DNA from: Spirosoma telluris
Lineage (GTDB): Bacteria > Bacteroidota > Bacteroidia > Cytophagales > Spirosomataceae
Direction: 5' to 3'
Assembly: GCA_003259005.1 (NCBI GenBank)
Contig: QLII01000001.1
Coordinates: 1,488,001-1,552,000 of the forward strand
DNA: 64,000 nt
Program-made: the position numbers and the translations under genes
In this document: in pieces, positions 39,777 through 51,900 of the stretch
Numbering within the stretch: the stretch's first letter is position 1
Layout of the letters: every line of letters starts with the position of its first letter
Notes under the pieces: model-generated
The model's database searches: none
What the model saw: only the letters and a program-made list of their open reading frames with translations
What the model was told of the DNA's origin: nothing

Positions 39777-42700
39777 CTACTGTTTCGGCGTTGAAACGGC
39801 TACATCAGGAACTGTAATTTTATCCAGTTGAGCCTGGCGGCATTGGTTGTTAAACCGACTAATATCATCCTGAATCAGCCTATCCATGTCCGTTTTCAAC
39901 GGTTGCCAAGTGGCGTTCAATTCGGATAGACGCTCTTGCTGTCCGGCCGTAACGGAGGGGATATTCACATCTAGTTCACCTTTCAGAAAGATGTAGTCAG
40001 CACTCAGTTTATTCTCAAAATTGATGACATCGTCATTCGATTTTGACTTTGGCTGGATGACTTTCTCCTCCCACAACTTGATCTTTTTAGCCACAGCCCG
40101 ACCTGAGTCGGCCACGGCTTTAAGATTAGGTTTGTCATCAATCAGGTCGACCAGATCATTGATTTGCTTCTGGGCTTTTCGCATCCGGTTGACGCCCTGA
40201 TGAATTTCCTTTACGCCTTCCTCAATGGCCATCAGCGTTTTTTGCTGTTGCTCATAATCGGCCGCCATTGCATTAATTCGAGGGTCTGCCAGAATGCTGA
40301 AGGTCACCGTTTTATCCTGTTTTCCCAGTTTTACTTTTGCCTGATAATTACCCGGAGGCAGCTTGCGACCACTATAGTTTCCCTCGATGAACACGTTTTC
40401 AATGGCGGGTAGGGTTTCAGCCCGCATGTCCCACACAAACCGATTCAGGCCTGGTCGCACCGTCAGCGTTGGCTCTGGCGATGGTCCCCCCGGAAACTGG
40501 ACAAACTTTTTGTCTTTCTTACTGCTGAACTTTCGAAGCACAACCCCCTGATTGGACTGAATTTCCATTGTCAATGTGGCACTAGTGTCAACTTTGGCGG
40601 GTAGTTGATAATACATGACTACGCCAGTAGATGGGTTTGTACCAGCAAATCCATTGCGGCCGGGGCTGCTGCCTGCGTCTTCATCGTCTTCCTCTTCAAG
40701 TACTTTATCCAATGTACTAGCACCCGATACGCGGTAGGCATCTTCGGGTTTATACACCAACAAGCTGTCTTTCGAGACTTTATCATTGAACTGACGAATA
40801 GGCCCCAGATCGTCCAGAATCCAGAAAGATCGTCCGGCGGTGGCTGCAATCAGGTCGCCTTGGTGAACTTTCAAATCAGTGATCGGGCTGACGGGCAAAT
40901 TGAGTTGCCAGGGTCGCCAGGTTAGCCCGTCGTTGTAGGAGATATAAAGCCCGGTTTCCGTTCCGGCATATAACAATCCTTTACGCTCTGGGTCCTCCCG
41001 AACCGTTCGGGTGAAGGCTCCGTATGGAATTCCTGTCACGATCTTCGTCCAGGTTTTGCCATAATCAGTTGTTTTATAAATAGCGGGGCAAAGTCGTTGA
41101 CTTTGTAGCGAGTCGTGGCAATGTAGGCGGTGGCTTTGTCGTGAGGAGATACCTCAATGCAATTGATCAGGGTTTCTTCCAGACCAGCGGGTGTAACGTT
41201 GGTCCAGGTTTTGCCGCCATCGCGAGTGAGTTGAACCAGACCGTCGTCGCTGCCTGTCCATAAGGTGCCTTTTTCAATAGGTGATTCGAGGACATAGGTA
41301 ATCGTCGCGTAGTTCTCACCACCCGCGCCTTCATTGGTATAAGGCGCACCACCCCAGCCTAGTTTGGTAGAATCATGACGGGTTAGATCGGGCGAAACGG
41401 TCGTCCAGCTTTTTCCCAGATCGGTCGTTTTAAATAGCTTATTTCCGGCATGATAAAACGCATTGGGTTCGTGCTTCGACCAGATGATCGGTGCGTTCCA
41501 GTTAAACCGGTATTTCATCGTTTTGGCCTGCAACGCCTGATACTGAATCGGCGACACCATGATGGGTTTGCCTTCGTGCGTTTGCTGATCGAGGACTTCG
41601 ATGGTGCCCTGATAACTACCGCCCATTACGTAACGCGGATCATCGGGATTGAAAGCCAGAAATGCACTTTCTCCACCCGCAGAGGAGACCCAATCTTTAT
41701 CGCTAATGCCACTGCCTGCGGTGGTTCGGCTAACAATCATTACCGATGTGTTATCCTGCTGACCACCATACACATAGTAGGGAAAGCGGTTATCGGCATT
41801 GACACGGTAAAACTGCGCGGTGGGTTGGTTATTCTCCGACGACCATGATTTTCCGCCATTAAAAGATATGGCTCCCCCACCATCGTTTTGTAAGAATAGA
41901 TTTTTGTTGTTTGGGGTTGATCCACAGGTTGTGGTGATCGCCATGCGAACCCGAAATTGTGCTGAATGTCTTGCCCCCATCAATGGATTTCAGAACGGAC
42001 GTATTGAGAACATATACCGTGTTTTCGTCGATCGGATCAGCAAAGATTTCGATGTAATACCAGGCTCGCTGGACTGTCCGATGGTCTTTACTGACCCGAT
42101 TCCAGCTTTTGCCTGCATCTTCGGATAGAAAAACCCCCTTTTTCGGCTTTGGTATCCGATTCGATAACGGCATAAACACGGCTTGGATTTGCCTTCGAAA
42201 CAGAAATACCCATTTTACCCAATTCTTTTGGCAGCCCTTTTTCAAGTTTTGTCCAGGTTTCGCCTGCGTCGGTCGATTTGTACAGACCGCTGCCTTTTCC
42301 ACCGCTCTGCACCTGCCAGGGTAACCGCCGGTAATCCCACATGGATGCATACAGGATACGTGGGTTCGTCATGTCCATACTCAGGTCATTGCAGCCCGTG
42401 TTTTCGTCAATAAACAACACTTTTTTCCAGGATTTGCCGCCATCTGTAGTTTTATAAATACCCCGTTCGGCGGAGGCACCGTGCAGGGCACCCTGAGCAG
42501 CAACAAACGCCACATCCGGGTTTTGCGGATGCACCCGTACCGCAGCAATATGGCGAGTGAGGTCAAGACCAAGGTGTTGCCATGTTTTTCCGGCATCGGT
42601 GGATTTATAAACGCCGTCCCCATAAGAGGTCATGACCCCACGCGGAGCATGTTCGCCCATACCAGCATACACCACAGCGGGGTCTGACTCACAAATGCCA

Positions 42701-43018
42701 ATCGCCCCACGGAAGAGGTTTTTAGCTGTCCATCGGATACGTTTTTCCACGTGATACCTGCGTCTTCGGTTTTCCAGATACCCCCGCCGACTGTACCCAT
42801 ATAGTAGAGTTGTGGGTCGCTGGTAACCCCGCCCCTGCCACTGATCTGCCTCCCCGAAATGGGCCAATGTTGCGCCATTTGACGGGTTTGAAATAGGGGT
42901 CAAGATTGACACCCCCTTCAACTATTGTCGTTGAGACAGCCTTTGCCGGTTTGGGCTTTTGGGCCAGAAGTGGGGAGGCAAGTACTACAGAAAACAGGAA
43001 AAATAGAATCTTTTGCAT
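39777..43018 (-). CDS. Sortilin/VPS10-like Asp-box propeller protein A (five frame breaks)
   Basis: About 1082 residues after repair, exported (signal [10 protein letters not shown]). It opens with the cluster motif [12 protein letters not shown]. Repeated Asp-boxes follow ([32 protein letters not shown]) forming beta-propellers of the sortilin N-terminal type. [11 protein letters not shown] and GGQQDNTS are shared with the paralogues. After the propellers comes [10 protein letters not shown], a beta domain ([11 protein letters not shown]) and a C-terminal helical hairpin. Breaks lie at 42827-42830, 42704-42707, 42134-42138 (two bases), 41910-41912 (two bases) and 41084-41087. It follows the uptake ATPase by 44 bases on the same strand. 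Such genes are often auto-named glycosyl hydrolase, which nothing here supports. Confidence 0.85.
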
Positions 43019-43062
43019 GACAACAGATTTACTGAGCTACCGTCTACCAAGATAGGGCGAAA

Positions 43063-43842
43063 TCAGCAAATCATAACCCGCCTGCCGGTTTCAGGATGCG
43101 TTATAAAGTAAGGCCTCAGCTTAAATACCGCTTCGATAGCCGTTTCTGTAAGTACCTCATTTGCACTTCCCATTCCATAAATGCGTCCCTTGTCAATTAG
43201 GATTACCTTTTGGGCATACTGGAGGGCTAGATTGATGTCATGGACGATAACGAAAACGATTATATTCTGCGATGCTAGTTCGCGAACCAGGCTCAATATC
43301 TGATGCTGGTAGTGAATATCCAGTGCCGAAATAGGCTCATCGAGGAAAAGATACTTGACGGATCGATCTTCCGCCTGGCGATATAGCTGAGCAAGCACGC
43401 GAGCCAAATGCACTTTTTGTTTTTCTCCGCCCGAAAGTGAAGCAAACGCGCGCGTTTTAAACGAAAACATACCTACCGTTTCCAGGCAATCGTCAGCAAT
43501 CTGCTTGTCCAGACTGGTCGGATTAAGATCGAAATAGGGGTAACGACCCATCATGACCACCTCCGCTACGCTCAAATCAAATGGTAACGATAGCAACTGG
43601 GAAAGTACGGCTTTTTGCCTGGCTAAAGTACTGAGCGGGATCGACCTGAGGAGTTGATCACCATACCAAACCTGGCCCTGCCGGGGCGTTTCGGTACCGG
43701 TCAATAACTTAAGCAGTGTGCTTTTCCCTGCTCCATTGGGGCCTAAGACCATCGTAAACTCACCGGGCAGCAGGGTCAGTGACACATTGTCAATCAGCAG
43801 ATTATCCCCAATTTGAAACGACAGATTTTCCGCTTTAAGCAT
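43063..43842 (-). CDS. Heme/siderophore ABC transporter ATPase (HmuV/FecE type)
   Basis: 259 residues. Walker A GPNGAGKST, Q-loop, signature LSGGEKQKV, Walker B YLFLDEPISALD and switch histidine VIVHDIN are all present, with the spacing of the metal-chelate/heme importers. It powers uptake through the FecCD permease encoded just before it, and its start overlaps that gene's end by 8 bases. A clear Shine-Dalgarno-like AGGAGGG precedes the ATG at 43842, which selects this start over 43872. Confidence 0.92.
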   Translation of the reverse strand: MLKAENLSFQIGDNLLIDNVSLTLLPGEFTMVLGPNGAGKSTLLKLLTGTETPRQGQVWYGDQLLRSIPLSTLARQKAVLSQLLSLPFDLSVAEVVMMGRYPYFDLNPTSLDKQIADDCLETVGMFSFKTRAFASLSGGEKQKVHLARVLAQLYRQAEDRSVKYLFLDEPISALDIHYQHQILSLVRELASQNIIVFVIVHDINLALQYAQKVILIDKGRIYGMGSANEVLTETAIEAVFKLRPYFITHPETGRRVMIC

Positions 43843-44902
43843 AGAACCCTCCTTTCTGAAACGACCGTGCATTCCGAATTAGCAGCCAGATAAATACGGG
43901 TGCGCCAACGAATGCGGTGATGACACCAATCGGGAATTCGGCAGGGGCAACCAGTCTTCGGGCGAGGGTGTCGGCCAGGGTGAGCAAGGAACCGCCCAGC
44001 AGGGCCGAAGCAATAACCAGAAATCGGTTGTCCGATGTTTTCAGTAATCGTAACAAGTGTGGCACCACCAGTCCAACGAACGAAATCACCCCCACCATCG
44101 CGGTACCGATGGCCACCAGCAGGGTGTTCAATAACAGTACCTGAATCTTGAGCCGGTCGATGTTGTAGCCCAAATGGCGCACCTCGTCTTCTCCCAAAAT
44201 TAAGATATTCAAGGCTTTGGTGAACCGTAGGGAAAGTAAAACACCAATTGACGTAACTGGAAAAACGATAGCGAACTGAGTCCAGTCAGCCCCAGAAAAA
44301 GTGCCTAGATTCCAAAACGTGATGGATCGCGCCTGTGGGTCACGAGCAATATAAGACAGAAAGCCGGTGCCCCCTGTCGCCAGCGCGTTGATGGCAATGC
44401 CCGCCAGGATCATCGTAGCCACATTCACCTTGCCACTTACCGATGCGATGCGATATACGAGTAAGGTGGCAAAAAAAGCAAAGGTGAAGGCTACGCAGGG
44501 TAATAGAAACAATCCCAGCGCGTCGGTGAAGGCCCAGTTGATGTTCTTGCCAAGTACAAATACCAGAGCCGCCCCCAATGCCGCGCCGGAACTGGTACCA
44601 ACCAGTCCCGGCTCAACAATAGGATTTCTAAATAGCGCCTGCATCAGTACGCCCGATACCGATAATCCAGCCCCAACCGTGGCGCAAAGCAAAACTCTGG
44701 GAAGCCGGATCTGCAAAAAAAGCCCCTGCGAAATCGGATCAATTGTGGTATTCGACAGACCCATGCCATTCAGTAGAATGTGATTAATATCATCGAACGT
44801 CAGGTCGACGGCACCAATTCGAAGCGCGGCCACGATTGACAGCAGCTGCAAAATGGCTAAAATACCATACCAGCTTCCTGGCGTTAGGGAAGATAATTTC
44901 AT
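43835..44902 (-). CDS. FecCD-family permease (HmuU type)
   Basis: 355 residues with nine to ten membrane helices. Family signatures are LPRVLLCATVGAGLSVSGVLMQALFRNPIVEPGLVG (in part), LGEDEVRHLGYN and GVISFVGLVVPHLLR. It forms the inner-membrane channel for heme or ferric siderophore. Its ATG shares one base with the stop of the binding-protein gene, a translationally coupled arrangement. The gene is intact. Confidence 0.93.
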   Translation of the reverse strand: MKLSSLTPGSWYGILAILQLLSIVAALRIGAVDLTFDDINHILLNGMGLSNTTIDPISQGLFLQIRLPRVLLCATVGAGLSVSGVLMQALFRNPIVEPGLVGTSSGAALGAALVFVLGKNINWAFTDALGLFLLPCVAFTFAFFATLLVYRIASVSGKVNVATMILAGIAINALATGGTGFLSYIARDPQARSITFWNLGTFSGADWTQFAIVFPVTSIGVLLSLRFTKALNILILGEDEVRHLGYNIDRLKIQVLLLNTLLVAIGTAMVGVISFVGLVVPHLLRLLKTSDNRFLVIASALLGGSLLTLADTLARRLVAPAEFPIGVITAFVGAPVFIWLLIRNARSFQKGGFYA

Positions 44903-45770
44903 TACTGGTGAATTAACTTCATGAGCATCAGGACATTTTCGCCCGTGCGGGGCCCCAGATAAATCAGATCGTGTTCTTCAATGCGGTAAATCTTTTTGTT
45001 TTTTCCGGCTGGTGTCAGGGCGATACCAGGCAGCGTGGCTAGCTTCTCGGCATTACCCAGCCGATCGTAGCCAAAATCAGTCACCAGAATAATATCGGGT
45101 TGGGCTTTGCTGATAATCTCCGGGCTGAGCGGTTTCATACCTTTCAGCGTGTCCATTACGTTTTTGCCCCGGCCATCTCCAGCATATATGACGCTGTGCC
45201 CGCTTTTCCAATAACCAGGTAGTTGTTAATAACCCGGCCGAAATGGATGATCGCAACGTTAGGTGTGGTTTTGTACTGCTTCACATCCTCAGCTGCTTTC
45301 GCCAGATCACTATCGAGCTTGGTTTTCAGGCTATCGGCTTGTTTCTGGGCACTAAATTGGGCGGCCAATGTATCGAACAGGGCTTTGACTTCGGGAATGG
45401 TGTGCGCATCGGGAAATACCTTCATGGGAACACCCACTTTTTCCAATTGCTGCATGACCGCTTCCGGGGCAACGTTCCCATCGTGGTAAACGACTGTTGG
45501 TTTAAGCGCGATAATCCCTTCCGCATTGAGCATACGGTGGTAACCCACTTTGGTCAGCTTCTGCGCGGCTGGTGGGTACGTACTTGACAGGTCGACACCA
45601 ACCAACTGATCCCCGGCACCGAGGGCGTAAATTAGTTCAGTCAACTGCTTGGCTACACAAACGATTCGCTGTTTGCCAGTGGCCTGCGTTTGATCCTTTT
45701 GAGTTGATGTACAGGCCGAGATAGCCAGAGTAACTAGTACTGATAAAAGGAATGTATTATAGAGTTTCAT
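44902..45770 (-). CDS. Heme-type ABC substrate-binding lipoprotein (HmuT-like; one frame break)
   Basis: About 289 residues after repair. Lipobox ISACT region near residue 20 anchors it. RIVCVAKQLTELIYALGAGDQLVGVD and VGYHRMLNAEGIIALKPTVV, shown in part, follow the fold of HmuT-type heme binders, where a tyrosine in this region ligates heme. The second lobe carries PDIILVTDFGYDRLG and LTPAGKNKKIYRI. The break is in the T run at 45161-45165 (plus strand); one more base gives AGAKNVMDTLKGM. Heme is the best guess, and a siderophore or corrinoid is possible. Confidence 0.85.
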
Positions 45771-45797
45771 TAAATTGTAGATGGTTAAATGTTGTCC

Positions 45798-45829
45798 TGT
45801 GCGGAGACGCAAGTCGGTGTCTCCGCACA
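45798..45829. repeat. Hairpin inside the uptake operon
   Basis: TGTGCGGAGAC and GTCTCCGCACA pair over 11 bp around a 10-base loop, between the TonB receptor and the binding-protein genes. There is no T tract, so it may damp or stabilise the mRNA rather than end it. Confidence 0.6.
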
Positions 45830-45833
45830 AGTT

Positions 45834-48176
45834 TCAAAATATATACTTCAGCATTGCTCCCGAATAGAAGGTAATCTTCGGGGATGGATTATAGGCCAAC
45901 GGACGGTTGTTTGCTGGATTGGCAAGGTTAAGGAATACCAGCGATGAATACGTACTGCTCAGCATGTTGTCCGAACCGACGTACACATCCAGGTTGAAGT
46001 GATTCCCTAGTCCACTACGGTAACCCAATTTCCCATTTACGAGCGTGTAGGCATCAGCAAAATGGTTGTTAGGCAGGTTAATGGGCATTTTATCGACGTA
46101 TATCATGGTTCCGTTCAGGTAAAAACCAGACCGAACTTCAATATCTACGCCTGCATTCAACAGGTTTGGCGCAATACCCGACTCTTTCTTGCCCGTGTAA
46201 TCGACCGTTTTAGCATCGCTATTATTGTCGCTTTTATAGTCCTTGTAATAAAAGTCGCTGTAGGTGTATGACACGAACGGACGGATCAGGGAAACCGCTC
46301 CCGCACCTGGGCGATAGGCATATTGAATAGCCAGTTCCAGTCCATTATGCTGCACTTTACCGGCGTTGGTCGTTATCGAATAGGCAGGTACGGTCGAGGT
46401 GGCTGCGAAGCCCTGCGGAACGAGTTTGTCTGCTACGGCCATGGTAAAGTAAGCAATTTCGTAGGTGAGCGATTTATTCAGAAAGCTCCCTTTGCTACCG
46501 ATCTCATAGTTAGTTCCTAACTCCGGCCGAAGATCGTAGTTCACAACACCCGTCTGTGCCACAATGACCTGATTCGTGCCCGGTGCCGAATACCCCTTGC
46601 TCACACTGGCATAAAGCGATACGTTATTGGTAAGCTGATAAGCTAGTGCGGCTCGGGGAGCTAGAATAGGCTTGAACCGTTTATACCCCGACACGTTGAC
46701 ATACAGTGGCGTTGTGGTAGCCGCCCGCATATCGGTAATGCCATACTCAACATAATTGAGTCCTGCCCCCGCCGACAAAGTTAGCTTTGGCGCTATTTGC
46801 AAAGCGGCCTGCGCGAACAAACTGTACTGCATGGCCTGTACTTCAAGATCAGAGCGGAGCGCGCCAAGAATATTGTTTGATAAGCCATACCCTTTGGCGA
46901 AGTTGAAGTTCTTTAAAAACTCGCCCCCCACACTAATCGTTGGACGTAACGGGCTGGCATCGTTGCTATACGTGAATACGCTACGACCGCCAAATTTGAA
47001 CTTGTTTGACTTATTGACCCCAGCCGCAAAGGGTTGATCAATGACCTGTCCACCCACAAATAGGGTTGTTTTGTTCGAAAACCGGTCTGTGAACTGGTAG
47101 TTGTGGCTTAGTCCGACCCGGGCACTCTCGGTTTTGATACTGGCATTGTTGGCAACGTACACAGGATCGGAGCTCTCCGGTTGTTCCAGAATAGCAACGC
47201 TATCTATTTCTCCGGCCAGTAAGTCATACGAATTGGTATACCCAACAAAGACCGACATCGACCGTTTGGCACTCATATAGGTGTCGCTGGTTATACTCAA
47301 AAAATCTTTTTGCGAACCGCCATGTGTCCGGAATCCGTCGTACTTCTGATGACCATAGTTAATATTCAGGCTGGTATTATCAGTGCCGATTTTTAGGGAT
47401 GTGTTCGTTCGGAATAGGCCATACGATCCGCCTAATACCTGCTGACTGATGCTCGTTTTACCGATCGGTGCCCGTTCGGTATAGAAATTAACAACGCCCC
47501 CAATGGCATTCCCATACGCGCTCGATCCGGGCCCTTTTAATACCTCAACGCGGCTCAGGGTTGTAAAGTCAATGTCATCCAGGAAGGTGGTTCCGTCGCC
47601 ATCGGTCAGGGGAATATCGTTCAGATAGGCCTTATAGCCAACCCCGTTGAAGTTGGTCTGGTTACCATAGCCACGAATAACGATCCGGTTTCCGGCAGCA
47701 ATTGTCCGCATCTCTACCTTCACACCGGGAATCAGGTTCACGTAGTTTTGGAGGTGAATCCCATTGGTTCGTTGAATATCCCGACTGGTAATCAACCCTA
47801 CTGCTCCGGCCGTACGCTGTATCGTTTGCGGAGTCGAGTAGCCTGCCACGATCACTTCATTCAGATCCGTGTTAGACGGGTCGAGTTCAATCGTCAGGCT
47901 TCGCGTAGTTGCTTTGACGCCTACTGTGAGCGTTTGATAACCAATGGCGGAGAATTGAAGTTGGTCACCTTCACTGGCAGATAGACTAAACTGCCCTTTG
48001 TCATCGGCGGTCGTACCCCGGTTTGTACCGCCAATCAGTACGGTTGCACCAATGATAGGCTGAGAATTAGTTGGGTCAACAATGCGACCGGTTATGGCTT
48101 GCTGGGCATACAGGCGGATACTCAGACAACTAAGCATGAGTACCGCAAGGATATATCGACTATAAATTGATTTCAT
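45834..48176 (-). CDS. TonB-dependent receptor of the uptake operon
   Basis: 780 residues, intact. A signal peptide is followed by a carboxypeptidase-like domain (ITGRIVDPTNSQPIIGATVL), a plug (GVKVEMRTIAAGNRIVIRG, RVEVLKGPGSSAYGNAIGG) and a barrel of classical siderophore/heme-receptor form. It ends in an aromatic residue (YIF), as outer-membrane barrels do. The binding lipoprotein, permease and ATPase follow on the same strand, so it brings heme or a ferric chelate through the outer membrane. The ligand is not proven. Confidence 0.9.
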   Translation of the reverse strand: MKSIYSRYILAVLMLSCLSIRLYAQQAITGRIVDPTNSQPIIGATVLIGGTNRGTTADDKGQFSLSASEGDQLQFSAIGYQTLTVGVKATTRSLTIELDPSNTDLNEVIVAGYSTPQTIQRTAGAVGLITSRDIQRTNGIHLQNYVNLIPGVKVEMRTIAAGNRIVIRGYGNQTNFNGVGYKAYLNDIPLTDGDGTTFLDDIDFTTLSRVEVLKGPGSSAYGNAIGGVVNFYTERAPIGKTSISQQVLGGSYGLFRTNTSLKIGTDNTSLNINYGHQKYDGFRTHGGSQKDFLSITSDTYMSAKRSMSVFVGYTNSYDLLAGEIDSVAILEQPESSDPVYVANNASIKTESARVGLSHNYQFTDRFSNKTTLFVGGQVIDQPFAAGVNKSNKFKFGGRSVFTYSNDASPLRPTISVGGEFLKNFNFAKGYGLSNNILGALRSDLEVQAMQYSLFAQAALQIAPKLTLSAGAGLNYVEYGITDMRAATTTPLYVNVSGYKRFKPILAPRAALAYQLTNNVSLYASVSKGYSAPGTNQVIVAQTGVVNYDLRPELGTNYEIGSKGSFLNKSLTYEIAYFTMAVADKLVPQGFAATSTVPAYSITTNAGKVQHNGLELAIQYAYRPGAGAVSLIRPFVSYTYSDFYYKDYKSDNNSDAKTVDYTGKKESGIAPNLLNAGVDIEVRSGFYLNGTMIYVDKMPINLPNNHFADAYTLVNGKLGYRSGLGNHFNLDVYVGSDNMLSSTYSSLVFLNLANPANNRPLAYNPSPKITFYSGAMLKYIF

Positions 48177-48320
48177 AAAGCAGGTTGTTGATTGGTAAAA
48201 GTAGGTTCTGCCGGACAGGATATACCGATCCGGAAATTTGCAGACGCGCGGCTACGCTTTTATCTGTTCAGATAAAGTTACTGACGTCTAAAGAGGCTAA
48301 AACCTCATCGCTAAACAAAG

Positions 48321-48869
48321 CTACAAGTTGGGTGGAGGAGCGAGTACCTCCAGGAAGGGAAGCCTGATGCGGGAGGGAGAATACGCAAAAAAAGACGTCG
48401 ATACGGGCAGGATAAACCCGGCTACCGGGGCGATTACCCCCGAACGGGGCAGTACAAACGGACTAAACCACTTGATTCGTTTCGTGTGGGAACGTGAGCT
48501 TACGGGCTGGTTGTCAGGATGTGCCGTGTCCTCATAAAGCCAGGCGGCTTCCTGTTTGAGTTTCGTTTCGGCTTTATCGCGAAAACCATAGATATACAAT
48601 GTGTCGGAACGAAACTCGCGGTGGAGCACATCAACCAGTTCGCCCTGCCACTCGAATTCACCTTCGTTAGCCAGATAATCGTTCTGTCGGGAAAGGTCTG
48701 TCTGGGGAATTGTAATTAAAATAAGCTCATCGGCCGCAAAGTAGGACTGGTGCGCAAACGCCCATTTGGCCATCCATTCGCAGGCCTGATAATAGCCATA
48801 GATGCTTGCCAGCGCCAGCGAAGCTGTCACCAGAAGGATGCGAACGATATGGATGCGCCCAGCGAGCAT
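48321..48869 (-). CDS. Membrane-anchored hypothetical protein
   Basis: 182 residues. An N-terminal hydrophobic segment (IVRILLVTASLALASIYGYY) and a second near residues 140-160 flank a soluble region of charged residues. No family recognised. It sits between propeller gene C (68 bases) and the TonB receptor (144 bases) on the same strand, so it may belong to the uptake operon. Its last residues are proline-rich. Confidence 0.6.
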   Translation of the reverse strand: MLAGRIHIVRILLVTASLALASIYGYYQACEWMAKWAFAHQSYFAADELILITIPQTDLSRQNDYLANEGEFEWQGELVDVLHREFRSDTLYIYGFRDKAETKLKQEAAWLYEDTAHPDNQPVSSRSHTKRIKWFSPFVLPRSGVIAPVAGFILPVSTSFFAYSPSRIRLPFLEVLAPPPNL

Positions 48870-48937
48870 TTTTTATACGTTACTGCGAATGTTGTAGAAA
48901 ATCAAATCATGGTTCTAAACAAAAGCGGGTAGGTACC

Positions 48938-51900
48938 CTACCCATTTGGTCTGAGCTTGTTCTGGATAGCTGGTTTTAGATTGTCCAGCGCCTTTAATTG
49001 ATCAGCCAGTTTTTTCGACAGACTGTTGTACTGATCACTTTGTTGTTGTGTTGGTTTCGAATCATCCGACTCAACGAAGCCCTCCAGTGCCGTAAATTTG
49101 GTATTTAATCGAACGGGGTGGTTGGTTAAATCCTGCGTGGCTTTGGCTCGATACTGGTACAATTCATCTTCGATCCGGAGCAGTTTGTCTTTCAACTCCT
49201 TTACCGCTGGATCATCAGGGGAATGATAGGTACTGTCCAGTTGCTGACGTAGCTGGCGAATCGTCAGGACACCATTACGCAGTTCATTGATTCGCTCCCG
49301 GATTTTGATGAGCATATCAAATTGCTGTTTGAACTCATCAGGAGTTGTTTCGATGCGGGGGTCTTTAATTATGTCGAACTCCTGCGTATACGTTTTGCCA
49401 TCCACTGTCAATTGCACCTTGTATTTGCCGGGCATTGCTAGTGGGCCTCTCGCACGTCCGTGCGTCACTGAATTCGGCAAGGCGATTGGGTCCGGGTAAC
49501 GCATGTCTTCCCAAACAAAGGAGTTACCACCGGCTTCTGCAGGCAAAGTAGGTTCCTTGCGGACAGGCGCTACCGGCTGGCGCATTTCAGATTTGCCCGC
49601 AGAATCTTTGGGGCAATAGCCGAGCTGGATAATGGAGCGGTCGTACTGGAACTGTTGCTTTTGTAGGATTTGATGAGTTGTCCACTAGCATCGAGGAAAT
49701 CCAGTGAGATCGGGGCTTTCGGCTTCTCGGATAAGAAATAAACGACTTTGACCCCATTCGGCGGATTTTTGCCCAATTCAGTAGCCCCATTCGGTACGGG
49801 CTTTATGGCTGGGTCCAGCCCCGCTTTAAACCGCACCGTTGGTCGTGGTTTAAACAAGTGAACTGCCGATTTCTGCACCTCATCGGTCAGTTGGTGCAGA
49901 ATGGTCAGGTCGTCCAGAATCCAGAACGAACGGCCGTGTGTGGCTGCTACCAAATCCGTGCCCTGAATGGCCAGGTCGTGAATGGGCACTACAGGGAGAT
50001 TCAATTGTATCGGTTGCCAAAGGGCACCATCATTGAACGAAACATAAATACCCTTTTCGGTACCGGCATACAGAAGGCCCCGTCGTTTGGGATCTTCCCG
50101 AATCACGCGGGTAAACTCATCGGCTGGGATACCCTGCGTAATTTTCGACCAGGTTTTGCCGTAATCGCTGGTTCTGTATAGGTACGGATGGAAGTCATCC
50201 TGCTTGTACTTCAATGCCGCGACGTAGGCCGTGGCCGGGTTGTGCGGAGAGGCATCAATGATACTGATCCGGGCAAATGCAGGCATATCCTTTGGGGTAA
50301 CGTTTTTCCAGGTTTTACCATTATCCGTCGACAATTGGACATAACCATCATCCGAACCCGACCATAAAACACCCGCTTTTACGGGAGACTCGGCCAACGC
50401 GAAAATTGTCCCGTACCATTCTACGCCCGTATTGTCCCGTTTAATGGGGCCCCAGTCTTTCCCAATCGACAGATCATCCATGGTCGGTGTTTTTTCGAGC
50501 GTTGCCGGATCGGATCGGGATAAATTAGGGCTGATTACCTGCCAACTCGCTCCCTGATCGGTTGACCGATGCACGTATTGAGAGGTAGCGTACAACACCT
50601 TCGGATTATGTGGCGACACCATGACTGGATACGTCCACTGGAACCGGTAAGCCAGATCAGCAGACCCGTAGCCATACATATCGTCCGGAATGACCGATAC
50701 GTCTTTAAGTTGATTCGTTTTCAGGTTCAGGCGGGTAAGCCAGTGGTGGTTGGCGGCAAAAATCAGTGATGGATCATTTTTATCGAAGGCGATATAGCCC
50801 GATTCACCACCGCCTACATCGTAATTCTCGTGAGGGTAAATGGCCCATAATCCGAACGACTGGGCACCGAAATCGTGGTATTATCCTGCTGGGCACCGTA
50901 CACCCGGTACGGAAATTTGTTGTCCGTAATTACGTGGTACATCTGGGCCGTCGGCTGATTATAAATGCTGGACCACGATTTCCCCCGTCGAAGGTTACGG
51001 TTCCTCCGCCATCATTGGCCTGCACCATCCGTTTGGTATCGTTGGGGTCAATCCAAAGCTGGTGGTTATCGCCGTGGGGCGGATCAACCTTTTGTAGGTT
51101 TTCCCCCATCGCTCGATTTCCACATGTCGATATTGAGCACCCAAATCGTTTCGCTGTCTTTGGGATCGGCTGCCAGGTGATGATAATACCAGGGCCGTTG
51201 GAACAAATCGGCAAACTGACTGACAACCTGCCAGGTAGCACCGGCATCATCGGTTCGATAGACCCCCGTCTGTTCGTTTTCGGCTTCGATAATAGCCCAG
51301 ATTCGATTGGGTTTCGAGGGAGACAAGGCTAGGCCGATACGGCCTCGGTTCGTGCCTGTTGGCAAGCCGGTGTTCCGGGTTATGTCGGTCCAGGTCGTTC
51401 CGCCATCCGTCGTTTTATAAATACCCGCTCCCGGTCCGGCACTACGTACTCCCCACGGAAACCGGCGGAATTCAAAGGTGGATGCATACAGGGTTTTGGG
51501 ATGAGCTGGGTCAATGGTCAGGTCAATGGCGCCTACATTTGGGTTGTTGTATAACACTTTTTGCCAGCTTTTACCCCCATCCTGCGTGCGAAAAATACCC
51601 CGTTCTTCATTGGGTCCGAAGGCATGACCAAGAGCCGCCACATAAACAATATCGGGATTCGTCGGGTCTATAATAACCTGGCCAATGTGGTATGTATCAG
51701 CCAGGCCAATGTGCGACCAGGTTTTACCCGCATCTGTCGATTTATAGACCCCATCTCCGTGGGACAGATTCCCCCGGAGGGTGTGTTCGCCCATCCCAAC
51801 GTAGATAATATTGGGATTTGAGGTCGATACTGAAATCGCTCCAACCGAGCCTGTTTTAAAAAAACCGTCGGAAATGTTCTGCCAGGTAATGCCACCGTTC

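Noticed and set aside
42134..42138. One-base insertion as an explanation in propeller gene A
   Set aside because: Removing one base would also restore the frame, but paralogues keep two glycines here, so a two-base loss fits better; not certain.
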